Shown here piece by piece: positions 1-11,448 of a stretch of DNA of 64,000 nt. The stretch comes from Zelopaecilomyces penicillatus (Eukaryota; Ascomycota; Sordariomycetes; Hypocreales; Pseudodiploosporaceae), in NCBI GenBank assembly GCA_005765155.1, contig VCCP01000001.1, forward strand, positions 2,418,001 through 2,482,000, read 5' to 3'. How positions within the stretch are numbered: the first letter of the stretch is position 1; the number at the start of each line of letters is the position of its first letter. The translations under genes were made by a program, and so were the position numbers. Under the pieces are notes generated by a model that searched no databases, was not told the DNA's origin, and worked only from the letters and a program-made list of their open reading frames with translations.

Positions 1-2
1 TC

Positions 3-1138
3 TACGACATCATGGAAAACTTGCCCATAGAATGGACTCCAGAGTTGTTGGGGAAGCAACGATGGCGTGGCATTAACATGACCAGATTGTTTCTCGCCAA
101 GCCACGGTTCAACGACGTTGTACAAGTGCACATTACCAACAACTCCAGGGTTGAGCCCATGGAGAACGGCGGCGCGATTCCAGGGGTAGGTCTTCAAATT
201 CCTCTCCCTTTGAAAATGAATAAGCTTGGGGAAAATTTGCTAACTGGTTTAATATATGTTAATAGAGAGGCAGCATCCATGATTTTATCGTGCCCCAAAT
301 GACCGACATTCACGGTGCCTATAGTGTTTTTGGCCTCATGCCAGAAACATGGTCTGTTCGTACGGAGAATAATAGGCTTTTATGGCCCCGGACGATTGCC
401 GGAGATGTGGCAAAGGAAGTACAGGTAGTGAACATGAAGGGGTCGCACTTCAAAAGACAACAGACTCAAGAAGTATCTGCCGGCGAGAACGCGGGCCCGA
501 CTGTTCCAGTAGTGCTCGTGCCACTCGAAGGTTATACCATTGTATCGAGCATCGACGATATTATGCTGGACGCTGGATTCTACGAGCCGGTGTCGGCGAT
601 TACCAAGATGTTTACGAAGCCATTCAAACCCTGGATGAATATGGTGGATGTCTTTAAATTGTGGGCGACGTCGAGGAACCATTTACACTTCCACTACATG
701 ACTGAGAGCCCTCAAGCGCTGGCGCGGCCATATGTGGATTTTATCAAGCACTTTCCGGTTGGGTCGCTCGATGTGTATCCGCTGGACCTGTCGCAGCCGC
801 CGCCAGATATTTATGCTTTGCATAGACAATACGCGCGCGGATTTCAACTCGAGAGGGTAGCTGAGTCTTTCTCCAAGCGAAGAATCATTCTGATAGGCGA
901 CGGTTCAAGCAAAGTGACGGTGAAGTCCTTTGCTGATGTCTGGCACAAGCATCCTATTTCTGTGCAGTGCATATTTCTGCGCAACACCACGGCAACGGTG
1001 CCGGACAAAAATCTAACCGTGGACCTTTCTCCCTTTGTGGACGTTCCGCCAGACCGTTACTTTGTGTTTAATGTGCCCGATGACCTGATTGGCATGGAAT
1101 TCATCAATGGCGGTTGTCTCAATAGAACCTTCGCATAG
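3..1138 (+). CDS. App1-like (DUF2183) phosphatidate phosphatase-family protein, 5' partial
   Basis: The reading frame is open to the left edge, so the N-terminus is missing. Two exons are visible: 3-185 and 266-1138. The 80-base intron (186-265) has a GTAGGT donor, a GCTAAC branch site and a TAG acceptor, and splicing keeps phase 0. About 351 residues remain. The C-terminal two-thirds match the App1 catalytic fold: an IDDI segment (about 551-562), a KPFKPWMNM block, FHYMTESPQ, FIKHFP-G and RRIILIGDGSSK, in the family order. App1 enzymes dephosphorylate phosphatidic acid through a DxDx(T/V)-type aspartate, and yeast App1 acts at actin patches. Here the first aspartate position reads serine (VSSIDDI), so activity is doubtful. 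The family call rests on motif order; the exact substrate is unknown. Confidence 0.8.
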
Positions 1139-2180
1139 TCCGTCCTTCCAAGTCTAGCATAATGCTGCGTTTCTATGGTGTTGGTTAGGCATGGGGTTTC
1201 TCTTTTAGGATGAGACAGAACAGGGAGGGATTCTTGATGAGACGAGTTACATTCATCGTGAAAAGGTGCGGGAGGCTTAGGGTGGCTACGGAATTGGGTG
1301 CGGTCCATGTTGGCAAGCATATTTGTTTTGAAGACAGGATGGGAGGAATGAAAGGATGAGGGAGGTTTCGCTTGGGACTTGCTTCCCACGGAGTAGGATA
1401 ACTGTCCGCTTGGGTAGGAGTAGGACAGTTAGGTATAGCTTAGAGGCGGCATTAATATCGGGCTTTGTATAAACCATGTCGATTTTTTACTGCAACCTAC
1501 ATTGATATTGTAGGGGATTCCATGTTTCTTGCCTATTGTAAGAGTTGCGATTCAACATGGCTGGAAAAGAAGTTGTTGACTCAATGGGACTGGGCTGCTT
1601 ATGCAACAGTAGGGGTGCTGTGTAAGACTTGGGTACTTGACTCCATGATAATCCCCACCCTTCCTCTAAAGGGGCAGGTTGCGGTTGATGGAAAGCCGTT
1701 TTGTTTTCTAGTGTGGGATGATCCTTGTTGGAGGAAGAGCCGTGGATGGAGGCCTGAATGGAGCATCTCTGGAGTGGTTCTGAATGGTAACCCCCCCTCT
1801 CTTCCTCTAAGCCCCCCACGTGCGAACGGCATCTATTACACCTAGCAAGGGGAAGCTCAGGGAGGGACTCAGCACGACAAGCATCACTCTCACTTCGACT
1901 TGATGACAGTCTAGACTATGGAAAGACACTATACAGAGAGAACAGAATGCACGCAAGACAGGATGAAGGCTAACCCTAGCCCCCCCCCCTAGACCAGCAA
2001 GTGCAGAACGGCCAAGGGTTGGGAGGTGTGGAGCACCCGTCGCATGGTGGCCACGCGCGTACATAAAGTGGTACAGCTCCCCTGTACGACTGCCGACTAG
2101 AGCTGTAATTAAGGCCAAGGCCACTAGACGTGCAGAGGCGAACAGACTACTGCTGTAGGAGCAGCGGCTGCATCCGTCAT

Positions 2181-2197
2181 GGGGGGGGGGGGGGGGG
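2181..2197 (+). repeat. G17 homopolymer tract
   Basis: Seventeen consecutive G, followed after CTTA by a further G7. Comparable tracts recur at 53097-53113 (G17) and 58760-58777 (C18), all in gene-free DNA. Such tracts can form G-quadruplexes; lengths may also carry sequencing error. Confidence 0.9.
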
Positions 2198-5010
2198 CTT
2201 AGGGGGGGTTCCAGTGGCTCCACAAGGATGGAAGCGCAAAGGGCAATGCATAGGTAGGAGTAGGCCAAGATTTCAACGGTCAAACATGAACCAGCATGTA
2301 TAGTAAAGTAAATTAGTACCTTGGGAAAACATGGACTTGACAACCAAGAGAATCCGGCTTTGCTCCGAAACGTGGCAACTCCATACCATACTATACCATG
2401 CTAACGTCTTTTTGCTGTGTTGGATGTGAAAAGAAATTAGCAACGGGCCACAACGGTCGACCACCAACGACACTAGAGGAACCGCGCTCGTGTCGTAAGA
2501 GTGACGACACAGGACTGTTAGAAAAGTGGTCCGGTTGGCCGTTGAAGAACTTTGACTGGTGTCACTGTAATAATTAAGGTGATTACGGCAAAGGAGGTAG
2601 TAGAAGTCTAGACTGAGGCTGGAATAGCACCAACGGTAGCTCATTATAAATCACTTACCTGTTGCTGCACTTTTGCAACCTGTTCGTATGTGCACATTAT
2701 ATTGCACCTAGTACATATATGAAAGCAAACGGAGAGTTGCAGCATGGAATGCAAGGCAGGGATTTGTAAAGCCATGTTTTGTCATGCCTGCTTTAAATTG
2801 CTCTGCATGCTTAAGCAAATCCTCGTGGGAGGACGGCATCGGGTTAATGTATGGTTCCGCCAATGATTCCAGAGCGGTTACGTCATTGCCTGCTGCAAGG
2901 TGTCGGTGTTTGATGCGGAGTGCAGCTCTCTACCTCTCTTTAGATATCAAGTAATAATTAACAATATTTTACATGTAGATAGCTAGGCTAGGGAACATGC
3001 CAAACATGGGCTTCCTGACAGCGGGATAGGATCAACGAAAAAAAGAATGCAACGGGTTACTCTGTCAGAACTAATGGGGGACAAAGAGAAAATCAGCAAG
3101 GGTTCCTGTATGCGTTATTGATGGGTACTAACGGCGATCCCGGTATACCTGTCCTGGGATTATAGACTTCCCGTACTAAGAAGAACTTCATCAAAAGGTG
3201 TTAGTGTAAGCGGGCCATTCGGTTGTTTTGGGGACTAGGCAGTTTACAGCTAACACTATTGCATACAGTTAGTTGCCAGACAGGAGGCGATGGCAAGGTA
3301 TCGATAGGATCAATGTCACTCGGAGCAGCATGTTGTTGCATTAAGTATATGGGACAAGACTTTTCTTTTCCTGGGAGCGAAGAGGGCAGCAACGCCTGGC
3401 AATACTACGTACGTACATACATATGCAGGGTAAGATATAGGGGGGGGAGTTTGACGCCGATATGCGTGACACCAGGGGGGGGGGCTTCATATTGTGGGTG
3501 TGCAGTGTGTTTGCATCCCATCCCCCACTGGGTACGAGAGAAAAACCCCAACCCTCCACAAACATAGCAATACATGCATCTCAGCGCATCCGAGTCTGAG
3601 CGAGCACAGCTGTCTATAAAACTAGTGCTCAACTTTGACAAGTTTGGCTCTTGAGAGGCAGAGAGAAAAACAGGACCCAACGTTGATGGTGGCCCGGCGA
3701 GTCGGCTGTCTTCCCGTCACTACCTAAGGCGCAACTAATGCTGAGCCACTTGAAAGCTCCAGCCACTAGCCACCATGTGCGTAACACGCGAATGCCCTCG
3801 CTCTCGGCTCCTTCTGTGATTGTGATTAAGTACCAACCTGAGTTCTTTTACACACACAAGCGTCCTGTCAGTGATTAGGTGGCGCATCCTTTTTCTTATT
3901 GGTGTGCCCATCCATGCTCGGGTTGTTTGAATTAGTGCGTACCTACTGTAGGTGTAGTGTCGTTATCATACCAGGTCTGTTAGCGCTGGGGCTAGGCCTA
4001 GCCCGGCAGCCCAACGACAGGGCAGGAGCAGTAATTAATCCCTTCAAAGGATAGAGCCACCAACCATCAAACACACCATCGTATGATGTCCATTCATATC
4101 AATTAATGTTACAAGTGCATCCTACTTTGTTGTCGTCGTCAAACGGTGCTTAACTGTGACGCAGTTGAGGCAAGTGTTGCGTCATTAGCATGTAGTTGTA
4201 CGAGTGTTATATACAGTGTACTTCGTACAAGGTATCATACGAGCACCCCATTCGTTCGTCTCCAGGACCATGCTACTGGGCCCGCCTAGAGGTTTCAACG
4301 TCAACTCCATGTTCATGTATGCTATTAGGCAGAAACACGACATGGCGGCGCCAGCGCAAACCCGTTTTTACCGCGCAGGGGAGGCAGGGGGGGGAGAAGA
4401 GTTGTTCCAGAAGCACACATTGCTTATTATTTACATACAGCATGTACAACACTTGGCCGGCGGTCGTTCTTCTCGTATTCTCGCCCGGTCATTTCGGCCG
4501 AGCCAAATGCAACACTGGAGCAGTGTCCTGGCCCTCCATATCATACATGCGACTGCCGCAGTCTGCCAGCAGCCATCCCAATCATTATGTATAGCTCATC
4601 AACTAGGGTGTTTCCCCGGGCAATACCCTACATGGCAGTGGAGATGGGGAACCGGTCGACAGTGTGATGGATGTCTGTCCCATCCGGGCCGGCTGTTTGG
4701 ATCAACAGAGCTGCATAGCTAGCTGCGGTTGGCATGTCTCAATGCAGCCCACTAACCCGCCGATGGCAGTCGTCTCCGTCCATTAGAAACACAGAATAGG
4801 AGAGGAGGGCCCCGCTGTCAGCCACGGAGGAAAGACTCAAGACGGAGTTTATTGAACTTGGAAGATGTAAAAGGGCAAAGGCCATGGGGGTTGGACACCA
4901 CCTCTGTGGTTCCTTTCCTGGCAGTTGCAATGATGATCCGGTGAATAAGATACCGAAGTGGGTGACATACCGGATAAATAGACGAATCGAGGTCGAATCA
5001 GCAGGGGTTG

Positions 5011-5080
5011 CTGTTGCTGAGTGTTGCTGAGTGTTGCTGAGTGTTGCTGAGTGTTGCTGAGTGTTGCTGAGTGTTGTTGG
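5011..5080 (+). repeat. 10-base minisatellite, unit GTGTTGCTGA
   Basis: About six head-to-tail copies of GTGTTGCTGA lie in register. The first copy has a single change (CTGTTGCTGA) and the last decays to GTGTTGTTGG. The tract continues into imperfect GATGCTGATGCTGATGCGG. No coding frame of note uses it. Confidence 0.9.
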
Positions 5081-5754
5081 TGATTAGGTGATGCTGATGC
5101 TGATGCGGATGATGATGGTCAGGTAGTGTGGAGTGGGGGGCTTGGAGTAGTGCCTCGTAAGAGTTTGCGCGGAGAGCCGAACACCGGGCTGTATTACCCG
5201 ATCCAAGTCTATAAAGAGAAACTGTACGTATATTGCAATGATAAATGTGTTGCTGTGCTGTAAGAGCCAGAATGTCAAGACCAAATATGCCCAACGTTTA
5301 TAGTGTAAAACTCCCCCCCTGAGCTTGAAAAGAGAAAAAGAAAGCCTGTATAGTATGATGAGGAGAACAAACATAAAGAAAACAGAAAGAATACAGAAAA
5401 CATCCAAGCATCAACACATTCCTGTAAACATAAAATAAAACAAAAAACTTGACCAACTTTTTTTTAAGGCCCCCAACACCAAAACACTCCCCTGACAAGG
5501 TAGGTAGGTAGGTTGTTGCTAGTTTTTGCAACCAGGCGAAGAAATTGGCTTCGGCATCTGCTCGCCTTGGGTGCATTAGCAGCCCCCCCATTCTCCATCA
5601 TTGCTGATGATTCCCCTCCTCGTGGCTACCAACCGCAATTAGCAAGTCGATAATAATACAGTCGGTCGACCGGTCGGTTGGTAATCTGCAATGAGAGGCA
5701 GCTTTTTCATCAACTGTTGAGAAAACCGCTCAATAAACCAGCCTGCGGAAGAAA

Positions 5755-5776
5755 CCCCCCCCCCCCCCAAAAAAAA
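5755..5776 (+). repeat. C14-A8 homopolymer block
   Basis: A run of 14 C is immediately followed by a run of 8 A, in non-coding DNA about 800 bases downstream (on the minus strand) of the small cysteine-rich gene. Confidence 0.85.
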
Positions 5777-6571
5777 GGGTCGCGCGACTGGGGGTTTGAG
5801 GGGCAAGTCGCGCCGATTTTGGTGGGGGTTTCCTTCCGTATCGTTCCTTGTTGTTGTGCAGCACTCCCCCTGAAACCGTAGTCGCACGCCAGGGCTCTCC
5901 TTCCTTTTCCTTCTTTCGCGCCTTGGTAAACCTGAAAATGGGTTGTTCGAAAGGTTCTAGCCGCCTTTTTCCTTTTCTTTTCCTCCCTCTTCCTTGTTCT
6001 GCTTTTTTTGTCCTTTCCCAAAGCGCCAGCAGAATGAGTAATTGAGAGAAAGAAGTATCCAACTCCCCGCAAACCAAAGGACAGTAAATAAAACACACAC
6101 AACTCAAAAAAGAGAAACCCGGAGCTAGGACCTGGAAACCCAGGCTCCAGTTTCCAGTTTCCAGTTCCAGCTCCAGCTGCAGCTCCTGACATTCAGCTCC
6201 AAACATTGGCATCGCATCAGCACCCAACAATCAGCAATCGGCGTGACTGTGGTGGTTCCCGCTATGTTGCATGGCGCATTCCAGGCTTGTAGGTAGTCAC
6301 ACACCCCTTAATGGTCCCCAAGGGGTCGCCGAGCCTCGAATCTCCTCCCACTCACATCTGCCAGGACCTCCAACGCGGCAAAACGGTACTGTACGCACAG
6401 TAGCCGCTGCACCTTGTTTTAGAGCAAAACACATGCTTGTTTCTTCGCCGTCGAATCAGGAACGCGCCGCATATTGTCGTCCCAATTTATCCTTTTCCTG
6501 CCTCATCCACCCCCCTCCGGCAACCCGTTTGTTCGGGCTGGGATCCGCGCCAATTGCCCGGCTCAACCCCA

Positions 6572-7063
6572 TCATGGCCACGCAGTGTCGAATTCAAGGG
6601 AGCCTGGCCTGGCGTTCATCACCGGCACTGCCGGTGGCGGACGGCGGTTCTCCTTGTCCCGAAAAGTCCAGCCCTCTCCAGGCTCGGCTGGCGCAATAAG
6701 CTCCATCAGTGTGTATTGCAGGATGCCATCTCGCACTCGGGGCACGACAACGTCCCGTGGCGCCGGCCACAAGGCAAGCTGGGCCTCTTGGGCATCTTTC
6801 CCTTCAGCCTGCTTCCCTGTCAGTACTCGTTGTCATGCATGTGGATCTATGCATAGCAAATCCGGTTTGCGGTGTTCGCAACCTTGCCAGTCACATCGAA
6901 ACACAGGAGTTGGGCAGCTCGTCACTGCCGCCCAGGAAAGTTTGGAGTTCTTCCTTACAAGGCATGTTGCACAAGGTGAGTTATTTACCCACACCCAATT
7001 TGGGCAATTGTGCGAGTAAAAGTTCTTGCACCGGTACTTGTAGAAACCACCGCTTCCGCTCAT
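6572..7063 (-). CDS. Small conserved fungal cysteine-rich protein of unknown function
   Basis: Two exons on the minus strand: 7063-6959 and 6808-6572. The intron (6958-6809, 150 bases) has a GTAAGG donor and a CAG acceptor and leaves phase 0. The start sits in a good context (GTCACCATGAG). The product is 113 residues. Its first 40 residues hold the pattern RCKNF-HNCPNWVWVN-PCATCLAEG, with four spaced cysteines that could bind a metal. From memory, similar small proteins are common in Hypocreales genomes, where they are listed as hypothetical. The C-terminal half is proline- and acid-rich without a known domain. There is no signal peptide, so it is probably intracellular. Splicing restores the CLAEGKDA junction, the best evidence for the model. 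Function unknown. Confidence 0.72.
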
Positions 7064-7258
7064 GGTGACGAGTTGGTGAAGTCTTATCGAGTTGAGTTTG
7101 TCGAAATGGAAAAGAATGAAAATGAATAGAACAATAGCGAAGATATTGTCACTAAGAAACTGATAGTATGCAAGGGATGCTGGTGTTATAAATGATTGTT
7201 GCTGACAAGATACTGCTTTGACTCAGGTGCTCACAACTTGGACGGAGGTCATACGATG

Positions 7259-7279
7259 CCTTTATATATATATATATCT
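7259..7279. repeat. (TA)n tract upstream of the small cysteine-rich gene
   Basis: TTTATATATATATATATC lies about 200 bases upstream of the minus-strand start at 7063. It may act as a loose TATA or nucleosome-poor element; this role is inference. Confidence 0.6.
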
Positions 7280-10200
7280 TTTGGTACACCCGTCGACTTG
7301 CATGTGGAAATTTGCGCTGAACGACATGCCCTGCTTGTGGCATAAAACTATCAAGGTTGGCTTCGTGGTTCTTCCCTTTCCCCTTTCCCCAGAACCCCGG
7401 ACACCGGTGATGCTACAGCATGTACCCCCGTGGCCAGCGATAGGTTATGCTAGACTTGAAGAAACTTGTCAATATTTCCCTATCAACGAGTCTTGTCTTA
7501 CGATTCCCCGGCGTAATGCCCAGACGTGGTGGCTGGCAGGGATCAATACTGTTTAGGGGACTAGCAGTCCTCAACCCTTGATCCATCCACTCCCACGCGC
7601 ACACAGGGTACATACATGCAACCCCCCTGCTTGCATATTCCATTGCAGGGTGCAGATGATGAAGCTCTCCAAGTAAACGGCATCTCACACTCTGTTTATC
7701 TTGGCACTCAGTGACGCAGCGCGAACAGACTGCCTCTTTCATTTGCCTCATATCCGAAATATCGACTTCAAACGACCCCCGGACCGTTCGGGGTTTACGA
7801 GGTCATGGCTCATTTGTTGTAGAGGACGCCTCCCAAGGCCACCCTCATCCGTCAAGTCTGACAAAGCATCTCGGATATAATAATCCGTATTCCAAAACGT
7901 TTCTGCAGGAACCTTGGAAACGAACGATTCGGGTCCTGCAATTAAACAATTGTTCCCATGTGTTCTAGTAAGCTCATAATCCCTCGACAAGAGTTGTGTT
8001 GGGCCCAGTCCCAGCAGTGCCTTGGATTATCTCACCAAAATGACCTTTAGCCGGTGAAAACATGTCCGTGGTTTTCAGTCCGATGCACACCAGCCTGTCT
8101 ATTGAGGCTGAATATACCGGGGGCCGTGCCGACTCAACATGTATGTGCCGAGTAGAATCACCATCGACACCGGGCTGGCCCGGACCCGCATGGCGACAAG
8201 GAATTTGTGGAATACTTCCGTCATGGAGGCCTGGCTGCTTCTGACAAACGCCACTTTTTTTATTACGGCTTTGCCTTGCATTTCAAGAGCGGTGCGTGCG
8301 TCTGTTGAAGCACATCAGAAACGTTGAACCTTATGGCATTGACCGCATCCATCTCCTAAGCCAAGCATCAACAAGCCCCCCACCAAAATGGCTGATAGGA
8401 AAATCAGGTAAACAACAACATGGGCCGCAACAGTCCCGCACTCGGCCCGCCCAAAACCCTCGCCGTCTTCAACGAATCAAGCTGTTCTGATGACCCTTGG
8501 AGGCGGCACGAAGGTCCCCTCTCACGCACCTAGTGCTGATTGATTGCAGATTCTCTCGACGAGTCGTTGGGGAACAAATCCAAGCAAGGGGGCTCGCCAT
8601 GCAGAGACGCAAACACTTTGTTGGACCCCAATTGGACCCTCGCCCTCATGGCCCTGGGCAGTGCAGATTGTCACCATTTCAGCTACCTTGTATACAGTTA
8701 CGAGTTGAGGCGGACGGGCTCTATGGTGTAAGTATCTGACACACCAATGTGGAAACTTGATTGCGCGGACAATGTACGAAGTAAGTTAAAGTAGCTCCTT
8801 TCCCTGGACCGCCACAGCGGACACGTCAAGCGGACAGTACATATGTGACCCTTTCAGCCACAAGCTTTTCCCTTATTGGTTCTTGCTCAGTTAGGATACA
8901 TCTTGGCCCTAATGCAGGCGCATGTAGGTGGCTGAAAACGGACAAATTGTGTGTGACGACATTTTAAATAAGTCTTTTTCGAGCCAATCACTCACCGGCT
9001 CACTACAATACGAAATTTTGGCATCATAGCCGCGTAGCATGGATCCTTGAAGCTGCTCAACGCTCCAACACGTTGATGCAGTTGTTACGCATGCACGAGC
9101 AAGGTTTTGAGAGTTCTTTCACCGAAAGCTAGCTCAGTCAATTTCGCCCGAGCTAACAAGACGTCATACGATGAGTGCGACCATCTTGTTGCCACATTTG
9201 AATCAGCCACTTCCGCAGCAAAGTGGTGTGTAGCCGACCGCTGTTTCAATGCTCTATTTCTGTTGATCTAGACCCTTTGTGCCAAGCCATCCAAATAAAG
9301 AACAAGAGGTAATACTAACGATAGTTGATTTGACCAAGTTACTAAGCACCGTTTCAATTGCGTGTTTCTTCGCTTACCAGTTTGATCCATTCATTTTCAA
9401 CGATTATACAGTTCAGCCAAGCACGACTCAATATCCTGGACAGAAATAGCCTTATTAGTAGCTTGTCGTTTTCATTCTAGCTATTTTTGTGCCAGCTCAC
9501 AGCCCCTAGAGTACTTTTATTTTTTTGTTTGATTGTTTCAAACCAATCCCTGGGGTACGATAATGATCAGGCCGCGAAATAACTTGTCTGTTTGAAACTG
9601 GCCACTATCCGAGTCATGGATTTTGCTATTGACCCACATCTACAACAGCCGTCAGCCGTTATGACTGTCAAACATCCATGCATGATTGCAAATGCCTGAT
9701 GATGGCCGGAGCAGATTACCAACCGAACGAGGCCACATCGGTCCTTTCGAGATGTTGAACTGCCTTACGAGCGCGGCGACCGTGTCTCTATCTCTTTTTT
9801 TCGTTGTTTCTTTTTTTGTGCAATGTGAAGTGCTTGTTGGAGGACAGAGACAACAATGCTGTCTAGGAGGAAAAGAGCCATTTAGAGCTCCTCTTGGGAA
9901 ATTGTAATTGATATTTGTCCATTTCTGACAAATCCGGTGCTTCTTTTTTCAATGTTCCAATACAACAAATATTTACCCCCGTCATGCCTTCATCTTCTTC
10001 TCCGGTCTTGTTTCTTGTCTCATACCATGCATTAGCAGCGTTTTCTCCCAGTCGTGTATATGCATGGCCTGCAGCAAGTAAACAAAAGCAAAGCAAAACA
10101 AAACAACAAACACCAACATCAACAACCGGACCAACAACGCCAACAAGACTGTGCTACACATAGCATGGGCAAGTAAGAGAATGCCTTGCCGCCTTACACG

Positions 10201-10639
10201 CCAGTCGCGGTGTCGCTGGTTTCGCACAACCACATGCCCTCAAAAGGAAAGAAGAAGAAAAAAGAACAAGGGGCTGCTGCTCTCACTTCGCACTCAACGA
10301 TTAGCAGGTGCAGGATAAGTTGCACAGCAGTGAACCTCTCCTCTCTCACTCTCTCCCTTCAGGTCCATGTATCTACTTTGGGCCCTCCCCGGGCATCTGG
10401 ATCCCCTGCTCCGTGAGACAATGCACCTTGACAATGTCCTGCAGTGCGACCTTGAAGGGGGATGTTGTATGTAGGTATGTTGCCTGTAAGAACGATACCA
10501 CCGCTGCCACCAAGACCCACACTTGCCTGCATGGCATTTTAACGAATGACACGTACCCAACCTCCCGGATGCCGGGTGCGCTGGCCCTACCGTTGACGAG
10601 GACGGTCAAGGCAAGGCTGGCTTCTCATGTATTAGAACT

Positions 10640-10672
10640 TTCTTCTTTTTTCTTCTTCTTCTTCTTCTTCTT
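10640..10672. repeat. (CTT/TTC)n pyrimidine microsatellite
   Basis: About eight uninterrupted TTC/CTT units preceded by a T-rich run, in non-coding DNA. Confidence 0.85.
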
Positions 10673-11448
10673 ACCCCTGTCCGTTTGTCGCTTGAACCAG
10701 ATGTTTGTCTGCCTCCTCCCCTTTTGCTGAAGCCTAAATCCACCGGTTATGTGTGAGCGGGTGTGAACCAATGGTTTGAAGTGTTCTTTTAAAGAGGCGG
10801 GGGCGTTATACGTCGGGCATGATGGTCCGGATCTCGACGCCCGCGTTTGCTCAGTCGCACTGGTTACATGATAAAGATATACAAATTATAGGAGAGACAT
10901 AGGAGGTGAGAGAGCAAGAGAGTATGAAGGTAGAGATGAGAATAAAAAACGACAACCCAACATTTGGCTCAAAACGTCTCTTTGCAGGTGCTGCGATGCA
11001 TGGCGATATAACTCAAATCAGCCGGCTTCCTGATCTAATTGGTCCAAGTTACAACCACTCTAATATCTCTAATTCAAAACAACAACACCGTGTGCAGCAT
11101 CCTTTCCCGCGAGGCTCTGCTCATTCTGATCACCTAACCCAGCCCATCCCCTCTCTTTTTCATTTCGTCTGCTCCACAAGTGGAACTTTGACGACGTTCC
11201 AGTGGTGGCCGTCCGCAACCATGCCGCTCAAGGTTTCATCCTATGCTTGGCGCAGCAACAGGAGGTAAGGTGAGAATAGACCCAGCGCAGGGCCCCCGTC
11301 GGTGGAAGGAAAGAACTGACAGGTTGTGTGTTGTGACCCGAGCAAGACCATTGTAAAAAAGGCAGAGAGATCTTGAGAACAGTTTGACACAAATCTTTTG
11401 CAAGGTTGGTGTGATATGTTTCACTCACGTACTGATTACAGCAAAATT

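Larger units (their letters stand above)
1139..6571. other. Gene-poor intergenic region (5.4 kb)
   Basis: I see no supportable gene. Frames of 60-180 codons occur on both strands but lack recognisable domains, good start contexts or consistent splice signals, and many overlap each other antisense. The region holds homopolymer G/C tracts, a 10-base minisatellite and a short CCAGTTTCCAG-type tandem near 6140-6185. Base composition does not look strongly AT-rich, so heavy RIP is not obvious. Confidence 0.6.
7064..11448. other. Gene-poor intergenic region (4.4 kb) with fragmentary frames
   Basis: No intact gene is supportable. Between 7748 and 8281 the minus strand carries short gene-like frames in different phases. 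Near 8388-8740 on the plus strand there is a good start context (CACCAAAATGGCT), a GTAAAC donor and a CTGATTGATTGCAG acceptor, but no convincing protein. The rest (8740-11448) contains simple repeats and nothing recognisable. Confidence 0.5.

Noticed and set aside
1465..1845. 126-codon plus-strand frame
   Set aside because: Odd composition rich in Trp and Cys, no domain and no splice partners; a long antisense frame overlaps it.
1807..2343. 178-codon minus-strand frame
   Set aside because: It reads through the G17 tract as polyproline and has no recognisable domain; likely chance.
4204..4722. 172-codon plus-strand frame
   Set aside because: No motif, overlapping rival frame, no promoter or splice context.
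1139..11448. RIP-mutated transposon remnants
   Set aside because: The region is not visibly AT-rich and has no terminal repeats or transposase-like frames; a RIP index could not be computed here.
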